From Coptis chinensis (taxonomy: Eukaryota > Streptophyta > Magnoliopsida > Ranunculales > Ranunculaceae), in assembly GCA_015680905.1 (NCBI GenBank), contig CM027384.1, positions 71,705,501 through 71,769,500 on the forward strand: DNA of 64,000 bases. The letters are read 5' to 3'. The position numbers were made by a program, and so were the translations under genes. Below, piece by piece: positions 48,629 to 59,278 of the stretch (position 1 is its first letter; every line of letters starts with the position of its first letter). Under the pieces are notes generated by a model that was not told the DNA's origin, searched no databases, and saw nothing but the letters and a program-made list of their open reading frames with translations.

Positions 48629-51600
48629 AGTAAGTTTTGTTTTTCAACAATTAAAAATTTCTGTTATCAGTGAAGAAAAAAAAAAAAAAAATTGGATTGT
48701 TTTGTTTGCTTTTCTAACTTTCTGATTATTTATTTTACTGTAGTGGACAAATTTCTCTTGGAATTATACCATGGAGGGCACTTCAGGACATACCCTACTT
48801 TGAGTTATGAAGGGGGTGTTGCTGACTATATTTATGATGTTGATCCTAGTAAGTTGTCTTTTAGTACTTTGAGGGGTATTGTTGCAAACCAGCTGGGACA
48901 CAACAACAATTGCAGGTTGCATTATAAGATTCCTGGCATGAGGCTGATTAATGGACTTGTGTTAATTACTGACGATGGCAGCATTAGTACAATGTTAGAA
49001 GAAATTGGGGTATTTGGTTGTATTGAGGTGTATGTGGAAGAGTCTAGAAGTGCTACTGATGGGTTTGTAATAGCAAATGAGGAAGATGGGTCAGAAGCCG
49101 AGTCAGAACCTGCAAGTGTGGATCATATTTCATCAGATGAAGAACTATTAGAAGTTAGGATGAGGATGTTAAAGAATAAATCTAGGAAGAGTAATGCCAA
49201 CCCTTGTATTCCTATTACCTCTTTTCCTGAAGTGGCTGATGACAATGTAGAGGAGTTGCATATGGTGACTGTAGATGAAAGTGATAGTGAATATGATGGG
49301 TCGGATGAATATGATAGTCCTGTGTCAGGTGATGATGGTGAGCTTGTAAGAGGTACGTCCAAGTTTCCAATATGGGATCCTAAACAAGACATTACAACCT
49401 TGGAACCAGTTATGGGTTTGAGGTTTGCTAACTCTAAACAATTAAAATCTTTTGTAAGGAGTTATGCTATTGTTAATGGTCACCCAATTACTTTTTCCAA
49501 AAATGAAAGTGGTAGGGTGCTTCCTATATGTGATGATGGTGCTTGTACATGGAGGCTTTTTGCTAGTTGGATGGGGTCTGAAAAGAGTTTTCAAATTAAA
49601 TCCTATATTAGTGAACATAAATGTTCAAGAGTTTATGAGAACAAAATGGTTAATGCAAAATGGCTTGCTGAAAGATATCATGATAGGATTATTAGTCAAC
49701 CAGATTGGAAGTTAGAAGATTTTAGGTTTGATGTGTTGAAGTCTTATAGAGTTGAAGTCATAGAAATGATGTGTTACAGGGCTAAGCAGAGAGTCTTGTA
49801 TAATGTGGATTCAGCATTAACAGATGAATATGCCAAGTTATGGAATTATGCTGGTGAGGTTAGAAGAGCAAACCCAGGAAGTACTATCAACATTCAAACT
49901 CATAGGTATGCTCCTGTAGCACAACCTAATCCTGAACAACCAAATGTAAACCAAATGAATCCACAACAGCCTCTACACTTTCAAAGGTTGTATGTGTGTT
50001 TTGAAGCTTTGAAAACTGGTTGGAGAGAAGGATGTAGACCAGTTTTAGGATTAGATGGTTGTTTTTTGAAAGGTTATGTTAAGGGCATGTTGTTGACAGC
50101 AATGGGGAGGGATGGGAACAACCAGATGTTTCCAGTTGCATGGGCTCAGGTAGAAAGTGAAAACAAGGATTCATGGATGTGGTTTCTGAATCTTTTACTT
50201 GATGATGTTGGTATCATAGATGGGGAGGGTTGGACAATAATATCTGACCAACAAAAGGGTCTTGTGGAAGCTATTAGTTTGATGTTGCCATTGGCCGAGC
50301 ATAGATGTTGTAGTAGGCATGTTTATGCAAATTTCAGGAAAAGGCATAGTGGGGCTGAGCTTAAAACATTGTTTTGGATGGCATGCAAGTGTGGAACACC
50401 TCAAGAATTTTTCCTTGTCATGGATCAAATTAAGAAGATATCTGATGACGCATATGATTATCTACATAATGAGCAGAATCCGAAGAAATGGGCAAGGGCT
50501 TTTTACTCTACTAATTCTTATTGTGAAGCTGTAGAGAATAATGTGTGTGAATGTTTCAATGGACAGATAATTGATGGTAGAAAGATGCCTATTATAGGTA
50601 TGTTTGAGTGGATAAGACATTACATGATCAAAACTATGAACAAGAGGAGAACGGCAATGAGTAAGTGGACTGGGAAATTGTGTCCAAGGCCAAAAAAGAA
50701 ATTGGAAGAGAATAAGAAAAGTTATAGGTATTGGGCTGCACAATATATGGGTCTTTGGGGAGTATGAGGTAAGAAATGGGAAATCAAGTGATCTTTGATG
50801 CCTTCTCTGTGAGACACAAACAAAAGGACTTGCTCATGTAGAATGTGGGATCTCGGTGGCATACCTTGCTGCCATGCAATAGCAGCCATTCATCATATGA
50901 AAGTGACGACCGATGATTTTGTATCTACTTGCTATCTAGTTGAGACCAACAAGAAAGCATACCAATACTTCTTGAAACCTATGAATGGGCAGAAATTATG
51001 GAAAAAACAACCTTGTGAAATTTTCTTACCCCCAATAGCTAGAAGGATGGATGGCAGGCCAAAAAAAAAGAGGAGAATATCTGCAACTGAGTCACCAAAG
51101 AAAAGTCATCAAATAAGTAGAAAAGGAAGACAAATGACGTGTACAAGGTGCAAGGCAGTGGGTCACAACAAGAAGACTTGTACATTTGTTGAAGAACAAG
51201 GCAATGGTGGTATTGATACTTCAAAGAAAACTGTAAGTATTGATTTATATCTCTGTAAACTCTCTGTAAATGTTCTCTGTAAACTCTCTGTCCTTTCTTT
51301 GTTCTGCGAGGAGTATTGCTGCGTGCTGAAATGTTCGAAAAATACTCTCTGTAACTTTTTTTTTCAATGGGCTTTTTTAAAGTTGCTTAAAAAGTTATTG
51401 TTTTTATTATTAATGATTGTTGTAGTACTGAAGAAGAGATTAAGAAGTTTATTTGTTGTTTGAAGGGTATGAGTATTTGGGTTTTAGACTTAATTTTCCT
51501 TTTTATTGCACTCTTTTGATGGCATTAGCTAAGTTGAAGAACATGGATTCTTTTGTGTCTTTTGTTCTTACACCTGACACTCACGACTCATCTAATTTTC

Positions 51601-52301
51601 TATTTCTCTTGATCTCTTGAAAGGGTAAGAGGAAGTCCAAGGACAAGGAACCAGCAACTACGGCAACTACGGCCAATGTTGATGTGCATGACAATGGTGC
51701 CAATGACGCTACTATGACTGACATTGTTGTGAGAATTTATTCATTTATTTTCAAATTTATATAGTGTGATATTAATTCTATTAGTTCATCATATTAATTC
51801 TATTAGTTCAATTTTGTAACAGAGGAAACCACCATCAAGGGTGAGAGATAAACCATATGAGAAAGCACCAGCTGGATTTGGGGTGTTCACATTTCCTAGT
51901 GGGAACACATGGACAAAGGTAAATGTTTATGCATATATTAGTTTATGGATCCTTAGTTTATTAGATTTTTTTGTTTGTGCATTTTTAAATTGTTAATGAT
52001 TATGAATTTGAAGCTTCCCGGTCAAAAGAGAGGGAGATGGGCTAGGCCAAACAAGAGGCCAGTCACAGACCCATTTGCAAACAATGAAGCTGCTGCAACA
52101 GCTAGTGTACCACTTAATGCCAGGCCAAGTGAAACTCCTCTTCCAAGAAATGAAGCTGCTGCAAGACCACCTCCAAGAAGTGCACCTGCTCAAACATCCA
52201 CACAGACATCCACTCATTCAACAACTACAACAAATGAAGCTCCATCCCAAGCTAGAAGATCAACTCATTCACCAGTTACAAGGTCACAAGCTCAAAGGTA
52301 G
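48629..52301 (+). pseudogene. MuDR-type transposase gene, frameshifted
   Basis: Proposed exons: leader ending at 48629, 48744 to about 50767 and on to 51232, 51624-51728, 51823-51918, 52014-52301. Splicing AAA/GTAAGT (48630) to TGTAG/TGG (48744) creates the start codon and gives MDKFLLELYHGGHF, the usual N-terminus of this family. Then come a MuDR N-terminal region (FANSKQLKSFVRSYAIVNG), the MULE catalytic domain with Asp at about residue 438 (GLDGCFLKG) and about 502 (ISDQQKG), and a Glu-containing NNVCECFN near 597. The SWIM finger (CSCRMWDLGGIPCCHAI, near 50833) and a CX2CX4HX4C knuckle (CTRCKAVGHNKKTC) follow. Between 50740 and 50840 the frame changes about three times, so the catalytic and SWIM parts are no longer joined. 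The last exons are low-complexity and basic. Confidence 0.88.
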
Positions 52302-52796
52302 CGAGTCGGGTCACCGTTACAAGATCACAAGCTCAAGGTAACAGTCGGTCACCAGTTACAAGATCACAAGCTAGAAGCAGCAACACTTCAGGTGGGAGAG
52401 CTAGAGGACTAGGTTTTTTGTTGGGAATGTAGGTCCCATGCAACTATATTGTTGCCAAAGGATTTTGTCTATGCCAGTACTTTTCTATTATCTATGCAAG
52501 TACTTGGATGCCTTGTTATTTTTTGTCTATGTCAGGTTGTGTTTGTAAGACTATTGCAAGTATTGTTATTGAGTTTACTGCTATGACAAGAGCATTATGT
52601 GCGTCTGGAAAATGTTGTATGAGTGTCGAGTTTACTGCTATGACCAAAATGGAGATTCTTTTCAAGAATTTTTGGGATGCATCTTGTTAGAACTTAGAAC
52701 TCAAGGGATTAGATCTTGTTAGGTGTGTCTGACAGAGTGCATTAATCTGCAAAATGTGTGTCTGACAGAGTGCATTAACAAAAAAGGCGTCGGATT

Positions 52797-52970
52797 TGAG
52801 TTATAAACAGGTGCATCTCAGTATTAGTAACTTATGTTCTGACAGAGTTATAACAGGTGCGCCTCAGTATTAGTAACTTATGTTATGACAGAGTTATAAC
52901 AGGTGCGCCTCAGTATTAGTAGCTTATGTTCTGACAGAGTTATAACAGGTGCGTCTCAGTTTCACAACCA
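52797..52970. repeat. 46-bp tandem array inside the MULE
   Basis: About 3.6 units of 46-47 bp with the core GAGTTATAACAGGTGCG and CTCAGTATTAGTAACTTATG, located just after the transposase 3' end. Confidence 0.85.
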
Positions 52971-54171
52971 AGAAACTGAGACAAGCATTTTCAGTTGATT
53001 TCAACTAAGAACTGAAATAAAAAACCAACATAAAACCTACTCGCTTTTCCTTGCATAACATACACAAATGTGAGTACATTGTCTACGACATCATCTCTAC
53101 TCGATTTGCTTATCGAAAAAAAAAAAACATCATCTCTACTCTGAAAAAGGAAATCAGTACTAGTACAAGAATTGTCATGGTACGACTTTAACAAGTTCGC
53201 TATTCTAGGCTCCCATTGACCTTCCTGCCTAATAAAGTACTTGTTGATGTGATTACCATCACCAATAAGACCCACCAATGATACGAAAATCTCGATAAGG
53301 TTAACCCTCAGTATACTCTTCCCATAACATGTCTCATTTACTCTGTCACCAACTTTGGAGTTCCCAAAACCATCGTTATCATGATCATCACAACTTCCAC
53401 GAGAATGCAATCGTCCTCGTCGGGGAAGGTGCGAATCGGTGCAATGACTTCCCAGCAGATACAATGGCCTTGGCTATATCCTTGAGAAACAAAGGACAGA
53501 CTTCAATGTTGTTTTCATTTCGACCTTTCACTCCCAAAGGACAGACTTCAATTTCACTTGCAAGTGGAGAGGATCCAAAAGGTAGCTTTCTGCACCTCTG
53601 TCTCAGTAGGTAACTCTTCTCCCATAACTCAGCCTGGCTAATAGCAACTGAACTGTTTGCATAAAAGAAAAGCTAGAAAGAGAACAGGTAAGGTGGATAA
53701 GTATCTCAGAAGAGCACAAAATAATAACAAAAAAAAAAGGAACTAGGAAGTGAAAGTAAAAAAAGAGCCTTAGAGAAACATAATGGTAAAACTCCAAAAT
53801 TAAATACATGAGAGCACCAAACCGCATTTCATATATGGTAATAAAAAGTTGCATCGCATGAGTACAAGAATTCTCATGGTACTGTGTAAACCTGCTAGCC
53901 TCCATCATGCTCAAACTAGCAAACTTTGAGAGCGTGGTGCTGCTACAAACTTTCAGGCTATGTTTTTCACTCTTCCTTGTAATGAAACTTTATCCATGAC
54001 TTGCCACTGCCACTGCCACTGCCACCGCCACCTCACACACCATTTCCTCTCATCTGCTATCACTTCTCTCCTTTTCTCTATTTTCTCATCTCATACCCCA
54101 CTCTATCAAGCTTTTCCTCTTCTATCATTATCACACCATTAACACTTCATAGAATCACTTCAATAAGAATC

Positions 54172-54204
<33 letters not shown>

Positions 54205-54617
54205 CCGATCAGCATAAGAATCACTTCACTTCAATGAAAGACTGACAAAAATCACTAATGGGAAGAGAAAGAAACTCTGACTCTTACAGTGACGAACAAA
54301 CTAGAATCACTTCAATAAGTAAGAAAATGACTTGCTTCGGACAAAATGCATTCATATGATACCATTAATTCATATGATACCAACAAACTAGAATCACAGC
54401 AGACAAAATGCTTTTATATCGTCTAAATTCATCCAAGCTACCATTAATTCATTATGATAGAAAATTACATCATTTGTTCATCTAAATTCATCCAAGTACA
54501 AAATTACATTATGGTTCAATTCAACATACTTTACATCGAGTTTGCCGCGCCCAACCACAACATCCATATCACAAATAATAGAAAGAGGATTGCCCAATTC
54601 TTTATTAAGTTTTTCTT
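52971..54617. other. unassigned middle region of the MULE
   Basis: A 157-codon frame on the minus strand (53464-52991) has no recognised domain. A stretch of it, KSYHDNSCTS, resembles TQYHENSCTH in a second minus-strand frame at about 53880-53840, at both DNA and protein level. This suggests a duplicated fragment, perhaps captured host DNA. A T run of about 28 bases lies at about 54175-54203. Confidence 0.4.
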
Positions 54618-54943
54618 CTACAACCCCATCATCTTTTTCTTCAGCACCTCAATGCTTTTCTCCAGCCGTCCATTCCTCTGTTGCAGCTTCACATAATTGT
54701 CATTCAAGTCATCGACTTCAATCTTCAAATCTTCATGGGCGTAATACAATGCCCTATATTTTCTTGTTCGGTTAAGCTTGGTGGATCTATCCACTCGAAG
54801 AACAAGCATTTTCCGTTTGGGTTTCTATAGTTGATGCACCCATTAAACCTCCTTCCTGGGTTGTTGTCAGAAAATGACATTTGAATTGGTGAAGGAGAAC
54901 CACAAAAACAAGATTTCGAACTATTTTCAGACCTACGAGACAT
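54618..54943 (-). pseudogene. GRF zinc-finger/coiled-coil protein of the MULE, frameshifted
   Basis: The frame starts at MSRRSENSSKSCFCGSPSP (54943), about 50 bp inside the right terminal repeat. It shows the GRF-type zinc-finger pattern: SCFCG, then NNPGRRFNGC, then KCLFFEWIDPP. Beyond DPPSLT the frame is lost by one base near 54780. The expected continuation lies in the next frame (RTRKYRALYYAHEDLKIEVD, then NDNYVKLQQRNGRLEKSIEV), a heptad-rich coiled coil ending at 54618. The intact product would be about 105-110 residues. GRF fingers bind single-stranded DNA in other proteins. A role in transposition is inference from the location. Confidence 0.8.
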
Positions 54944-54994
54944 TATTAAATTTGAAGCGTTCTGGTCGAAAATGAAGATAGGAAGTTCAAGAGA

Positions 54995-55301
54995 TTAATT
55001 CCGATATTCAGTTTGAGTTTTGGAGATCAAATCAAATTGGGGATTTAGGGTTTCAGGATTGGGGAACGAAGGAATAAACTAATTCGCGCGAATTGAAGTA
55101 TTCACGTGTGATTTTATGTTGAGTCATCAGTTATGTGGCAACACGTCACGCACATGTGTGTTTCAGACTGCCTGAATTGGGCCGGAGTCAATGAGAAGGG
55201 TGAGAGACTTGAAAGTACAATGTTTTTTAAGCTCTTAATTTTGTACGAGGGGGAGAACGTTAGTTGACCCAAAGTACAAGGGTGAAAACAGTAGTTTATC
55301 C
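54995..55301 (-). repeat. right terminal inverted repeat of the MULE
   Basis: 307 bp, inverted copy of 48264-48598 with few differences. It should supply the promoter of the GRF-finger gene. Confidence 0.92.
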
Positions 55302-56409
55302 AAAAAAAAAATGGTTGTCCAACTTTCCAGTATCTTTTCCATTTAAAACATTGGTCTAAAACCGGAATACGAAACTAATTTACGGAACTAATTGGAAAAT
55401 CAAGTATCAACTTAACAAACACAGCTCGGTTTCGTGACTTGCGGCTGTGATTCGATTTCAGGGGTATAAATCGAGGGTCAGGACGAGTGCCACGATGATA
55501 GCCGTGAGGTGGATGCTTAGTAATTGTTAAATTAAACAAAAAAAAAACCCTTCGTTGTCCGCTCAAGTTCTCAATTAAGGCCATGATTAATTAGGGCATT
55601 AAAACTTGTCCGTTACCCACGCTATCTCTATCTCTTTTTCATCTTCCCCATGGACATGGATCTTTCAAACTCCATTCCATTCCATCGCTTCGTTTCTCCT
55701 TTTCATCTCCTACACTGCGTCTCATCTTTACTTCTCAATCTCTTCCTCTTCAGAAGTCTCTGTGAGTTAAAATTCTTTTTAAAATTGATTATTATAGTGG
55801 ATTCATCATTGCTTGCGTATGAGCCATAATATTCTCTCTACTACCAATTCCCTAAATTTTCCATTCCCACTATCTCCTTCCAAATCAAATCGAGTTATTT
55901 TTATAATGTTAAAGTCTACTACCATGTCAATGAGATTATTTCTTTTTCCATAGGAACTGATATGAAGGGAAACAAAAGTTGTGGCACATTTCAAGGGTGT
56001 CATCTGAGAATAAAAAGTGAATTTTTGTGAATAATGGGCCTACAGATTCCAAAAGTAGGAAGGACAAGATCTCTTTCCGAGTCACTGTGAAGATTGAATT
56101 GGATCGAGTGGTCCATCATTTTTGTTCGATATTCGATCTATACCTTCCCTCCGGACTATTTTTGTTGTCCCTTTAAAATCACAACCCCAGACACCCTTTG
56201 TTATGTGGAAGAGGGTCAAAGATCATAAGCGCATTTGAGTAACAATATTATAGAGTCCCAACGTGAAACAATATATCAAAAGAAGAGAAAAAGCAAGGTA
56301 TGCACGAACTGAGTATCACTTTAATTTGTGTTGTGACTATTATTTACCTGTAATATTGTCTTAATTCTCATTTATCCGGCCAATTACAATCTCAGTAAAA
56401 AGAAAGGAT
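55302..56409. promoter_or_regulatory. upstream region of the MYB-CC gene
   Basis: 1.1 kb between the MULE and the MYB-CC start codon. A pyrimidine-rich leader (55620-55770) followed by a GTGAGT donor-like site near 55762 suggests a 5' UTR exon and intron. No other gene is seen. Confidence 0.45.
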
Positions 56410-57702
56410 ATGTATCATCACAATCACCAGAACGGGAAAAACAGCTATCCTTCTTCAAGGTTTCTAGAAAGACAACATGTCTTCCTGCAAGGAGAAGGAA
56501 ATGCTTGCGGTGATACAGGATTGGTTCTCTTTACTGATGCTAAGCCTAGATTAAAATGGACGCCTGAGCTGCACGAACGTTTCATAGAAGTTGTCAATCA
56601 GCTTGGAGGAGCAGACAGTGAGTATCTCTTTCTTTACCTTTCTATATAAGCTAATTTCAGGAACATGCACCCGTGTCTTATTCTGCTAATTCAACCTTTT
56701 ATATGTGTGTCGCAGAGGCAACACCAAAGACGGTTATGAAGCTCATGGGGATTCCAGGACTTACCCTATACCATCTAAAAAGCCATTTACAGGTAAAGTA
56801 TATTGAAGAAAACTTCCCAAATATTTCATTGAGGATTACGTATGACTAATAATCTGCTATACAGCATAAAACCAAGTCAGTTTTGTCTAATTTCAGAAGT
56901 ATAGGCTCAACAAGAATCTCCATGGACATGCTAATACAGGAAACAACAAAGCGGGTAGGATAACACCTTTTCGAGTATTCCAACTTCATCTTTAGACAAA
57001 GTACACATAGTACCTCATTATTCAGAATACCCACATTACAAATTTTAAATTTTAAGGAAGGCATCAACTTACTGTGACAGGTTTTATGGGTGCGGAAGCA
57101 GGGGATAGGATGTGTGATGCAAGTGGAGCACTCACGATAGGATCCCAAACAAACAAGTAACACTTCGAGCACCGAAAAATCTTTGTATTCTTTGGCTTTG
57201 ACCTGAACTGACAGAAGAACTTAAATGTATCAGAAGCTTGCAAATAAGTGAATCATTAGAGATGCAAATCGAAGTGCAAAGAACGCTAAACGAACAGCTC
57301 GAGGTAATAGTCTAATGAGTTACCATAACCATCATCAGTATCATCATCATCCAACAAAATATTAAATAGCTGAGAGTGAATGCATGTGATATATGTGCTG
57401 AACTTACAATCAACGGAACGCCTATTCTATATGTGGGTGCAGCAAGTCAGCGACATTTACAGCTACGGATAGAAGCCCAAGGAAAATATCTACAGTCGGT
57501 TCTAGAGAAAACCCAGGAAACACTTGGTAAACAAAAGCTAGGAGTTTGTGTGGGACTGGAGGATGCCAAAGTGCACATCTCCCAACTAGTCTTCAAATTA
57601 TCCAATGAATGCCTCGACTCTGGGCCACCAAATGGTTTGATGGACAGACCTCATCATGCGAGGGATCTCAGAAAGACCAAGAAATCCCCTTCATTAGGTT
57701 GA
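56410..57702 (+). CDS. MYB-CC transcription factor, MYR1/MYR2 type, 3' part damaged
   Basis: Exons 56410-56617, 56716-56792, 56897-56954, 57081-57156, 57234-57303 and 57451-57702 give a continuous frame. The N-terminus MYHHNHQNGKNS and SGLVL-like block (DTGLVLFTDAKPRLKWTPEL) match MYR1/MYR2. The GARP/MYB domain spans exons 1-3 (PRLKWTPELHERFIEVVNQL, TPKTVMKLMGIPGLTLYHLK, SHLQKYRL). The MYB-CC coiled coil is in exons 5-6 (SLEMQIEVQRTLNEQLE, RHLQLRIEAQGKYLQSVLEK). Relatives regulate phosphate response or flowering. Two defects are visible. The usual VQ before RHLQL is lost and exon 6 must use a shifted acceptor (GTCAG, 57450). After LSNECLDSG the frame slips: the expected tail (DGQTSSCEGSQKDQE) lies in another frame that stays open to 57938. 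This may be a decaying paralogue or a truncated but working protein. Confidence 0.82.
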
Positions 57703-58489
57703 CACCCTTTCATCATCACACTGATAATATAAATGATAAGGAAACCATGGGATCAAGAGAGGAGCTGCAGTGTGAAACAAATGAGCCTCAATGGTGTCGA
57801 AACATGAATGAGAACAATCTGTTTCCTTCCTGCTTAATAGGAAAAGACACTGAAAGAATGATGTTTTACTACCATTTATGGGGAATATCCGCATACCATT
57901 GTTTTCCATCTTCGGGTTTCAGAATAAATTTTTTGTGAAGAGGAAGTCGTATGTATTCAACAATCTAAGGTGAGTTTTTGGCTGTTCTAAGATGAAGCGT
58001 TCAAAAATCATTCCATTTGCGTTCACTATACAAAAAAGGACTAGCACTTGCGGAGATCGACTCTACTAAGGTGGGAATGACTTTCTCTACTTTTATTATT
58101 ATTGTGATTGTTGTATGATTTTTCACTTAATTCTTCTCAAGCCCATTTTGCGGTAAAGTTGTCTGGTATTAGTCTTAATTTTTAGGTTTGTTATTATCTA
58201 TTTTACCTATTTTGAAATTTTGCGGCATTTGTTGTTGTGCATTATAGCTTTGGTGTAGAGTTTCCCATTGCATAGCCGTTTCTAGGTATTAGGTAGAGAA
58301 TGATAAATTAGAGGTCCCAGATAAGACTAAAATATAACAAAATTATGGATCTTAATTCAAGCTTTGGCTTTACTATTTCCTCCTTGAACAATAGAATGTC
58401 TAGAAAAACTTGATGGTTTTTTTATGTTGCTTTTCCTTGCTCTGGGGAAGTCCTTTGTCATGTTGTGTTTGTTTCAATATTTTTCAAGG
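57703..58489. other. 3' region of the MYB-CC gene and unassigned sequence
   Basis: 57703-57938 is the displaced C-terminal reading frame of the MYB-CC gene and its 3' UTR. 57940-58489 is AT-rich and shows no supported exon. Confidence 0.5.
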
Positions 58490-59278
58490 TGAGGAGACGC
58501 CAATTGAAGATGCAATTGTAGCAGTAGATGATTCAAGCAAGGACGGTGAATCTGGACCAAAATCCTGCAATTATCCAGATTTGTTTGAGGAGAATTATAA
58601 AGAGCTTAAGAGATGGGTGGATATGAAGTCATCCAAGTATAGCATACTCTTAGTGGTGCGTCAAAGATGGCGTGGAAGGCTTGGAATAGCCTTGAAGGTA
58701 ACTTTCATAATCAATGTCATATTATGACTTGGGGAGTTCTATTATACAAGAAGTCTTTCCAAATGCAAACCAGCATAATGGAGAATCCAATTTCCATTTT
58801 CCATTTTTTCATTTTCTAATGGTCGTTCAGTACCTATTTTTTAATTGTTGGGTTTCCATCTGTGACAAGATGAATAGCAGGGAGAGAACAACTTTTATCA
58901 AACTTTTTTGTTTCGCCTTTCCTGGAACTTGCTTTCATAATGCTACATCCACTGTGTTAAGTCAAATGACTTCCCAATTTCTTAGCTTATTTGATCATTT
59001 GCTACTGAACATATAGTGTCTCATATCAGTACTTTTGATTGCAGGTGAATGCCATAGACCTTCTGCTTGCATCAACTCCACAATCTGACGATCTCTTATG
59101 GATTTTGTGGGAACTGTGTGGGCTTTCCAGGTATACTTGTCCATATCTATCTTTTTTAATGTAGGGCACGATAAACACTGCTCTTATTTGAACTGTATTG
59201 TTATGGGACCCTAATGACACCCTTTGTAGTTCTGATTTAAGACGGCATGTTTTGTTGGCCCTTGGGCATTTTCTAGAG
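58490..59278 (+). pseudogene. three orphan exons of a conserved, unidentified gene
   Basis: 58490-58697, 59045-59130 and 59230-59278 join in frame with GT/AG borders. The product reads EETPIEDAIVAVDDSSKDG ... LFEENYKELKRWVDMKSSKY, SILLVVRQRWRGRLGIALK, VNAIDLLLASTPQSDDLLWI, LWELCGLSSDLRRHVLLALG. Splice phases and composition are those of a real gene. It looks like part of a large helical-repeat protein, but I cannot name it. No start, stop or further exons are visible on either side; MYB-CC DNA lies upstream and repeats downstream. It is probably a truncated duplicate, although distant exons beyond a transposon cannot be excluded. Confidence 0.6.

Larger units (their letters stand above)
48264..55301 (+). 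mobile_element. 7.0-kb Mutator-like element (MULE) with two convergent genes
   Basis: Inverted copies of about 300 bp bound the element (48264-48598 and 54995-55301), beginning GGATAAACTACTGTTTTCAC on both ends. At least nine A residues flank each end, compatible with the 9-bp target duplication of MULEs, although a poly-A target cannot prove it. The transposase gene starts just inside the left repeat and reads rightward. A GRF zinc-finger/coiled-coil gene starts just inside the right repeat and reads leftward. The 2.3 kb between their 3' ends has a tandem array and unidentified sequence. Confidence 0.92.

Noticed and set aside
54001..54237. Proline/histidine-rich plus-strand ORF ending in a phenylalanine run
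   Set aside because: It comes from a CCACTG microsatellite and a poly-T tract.
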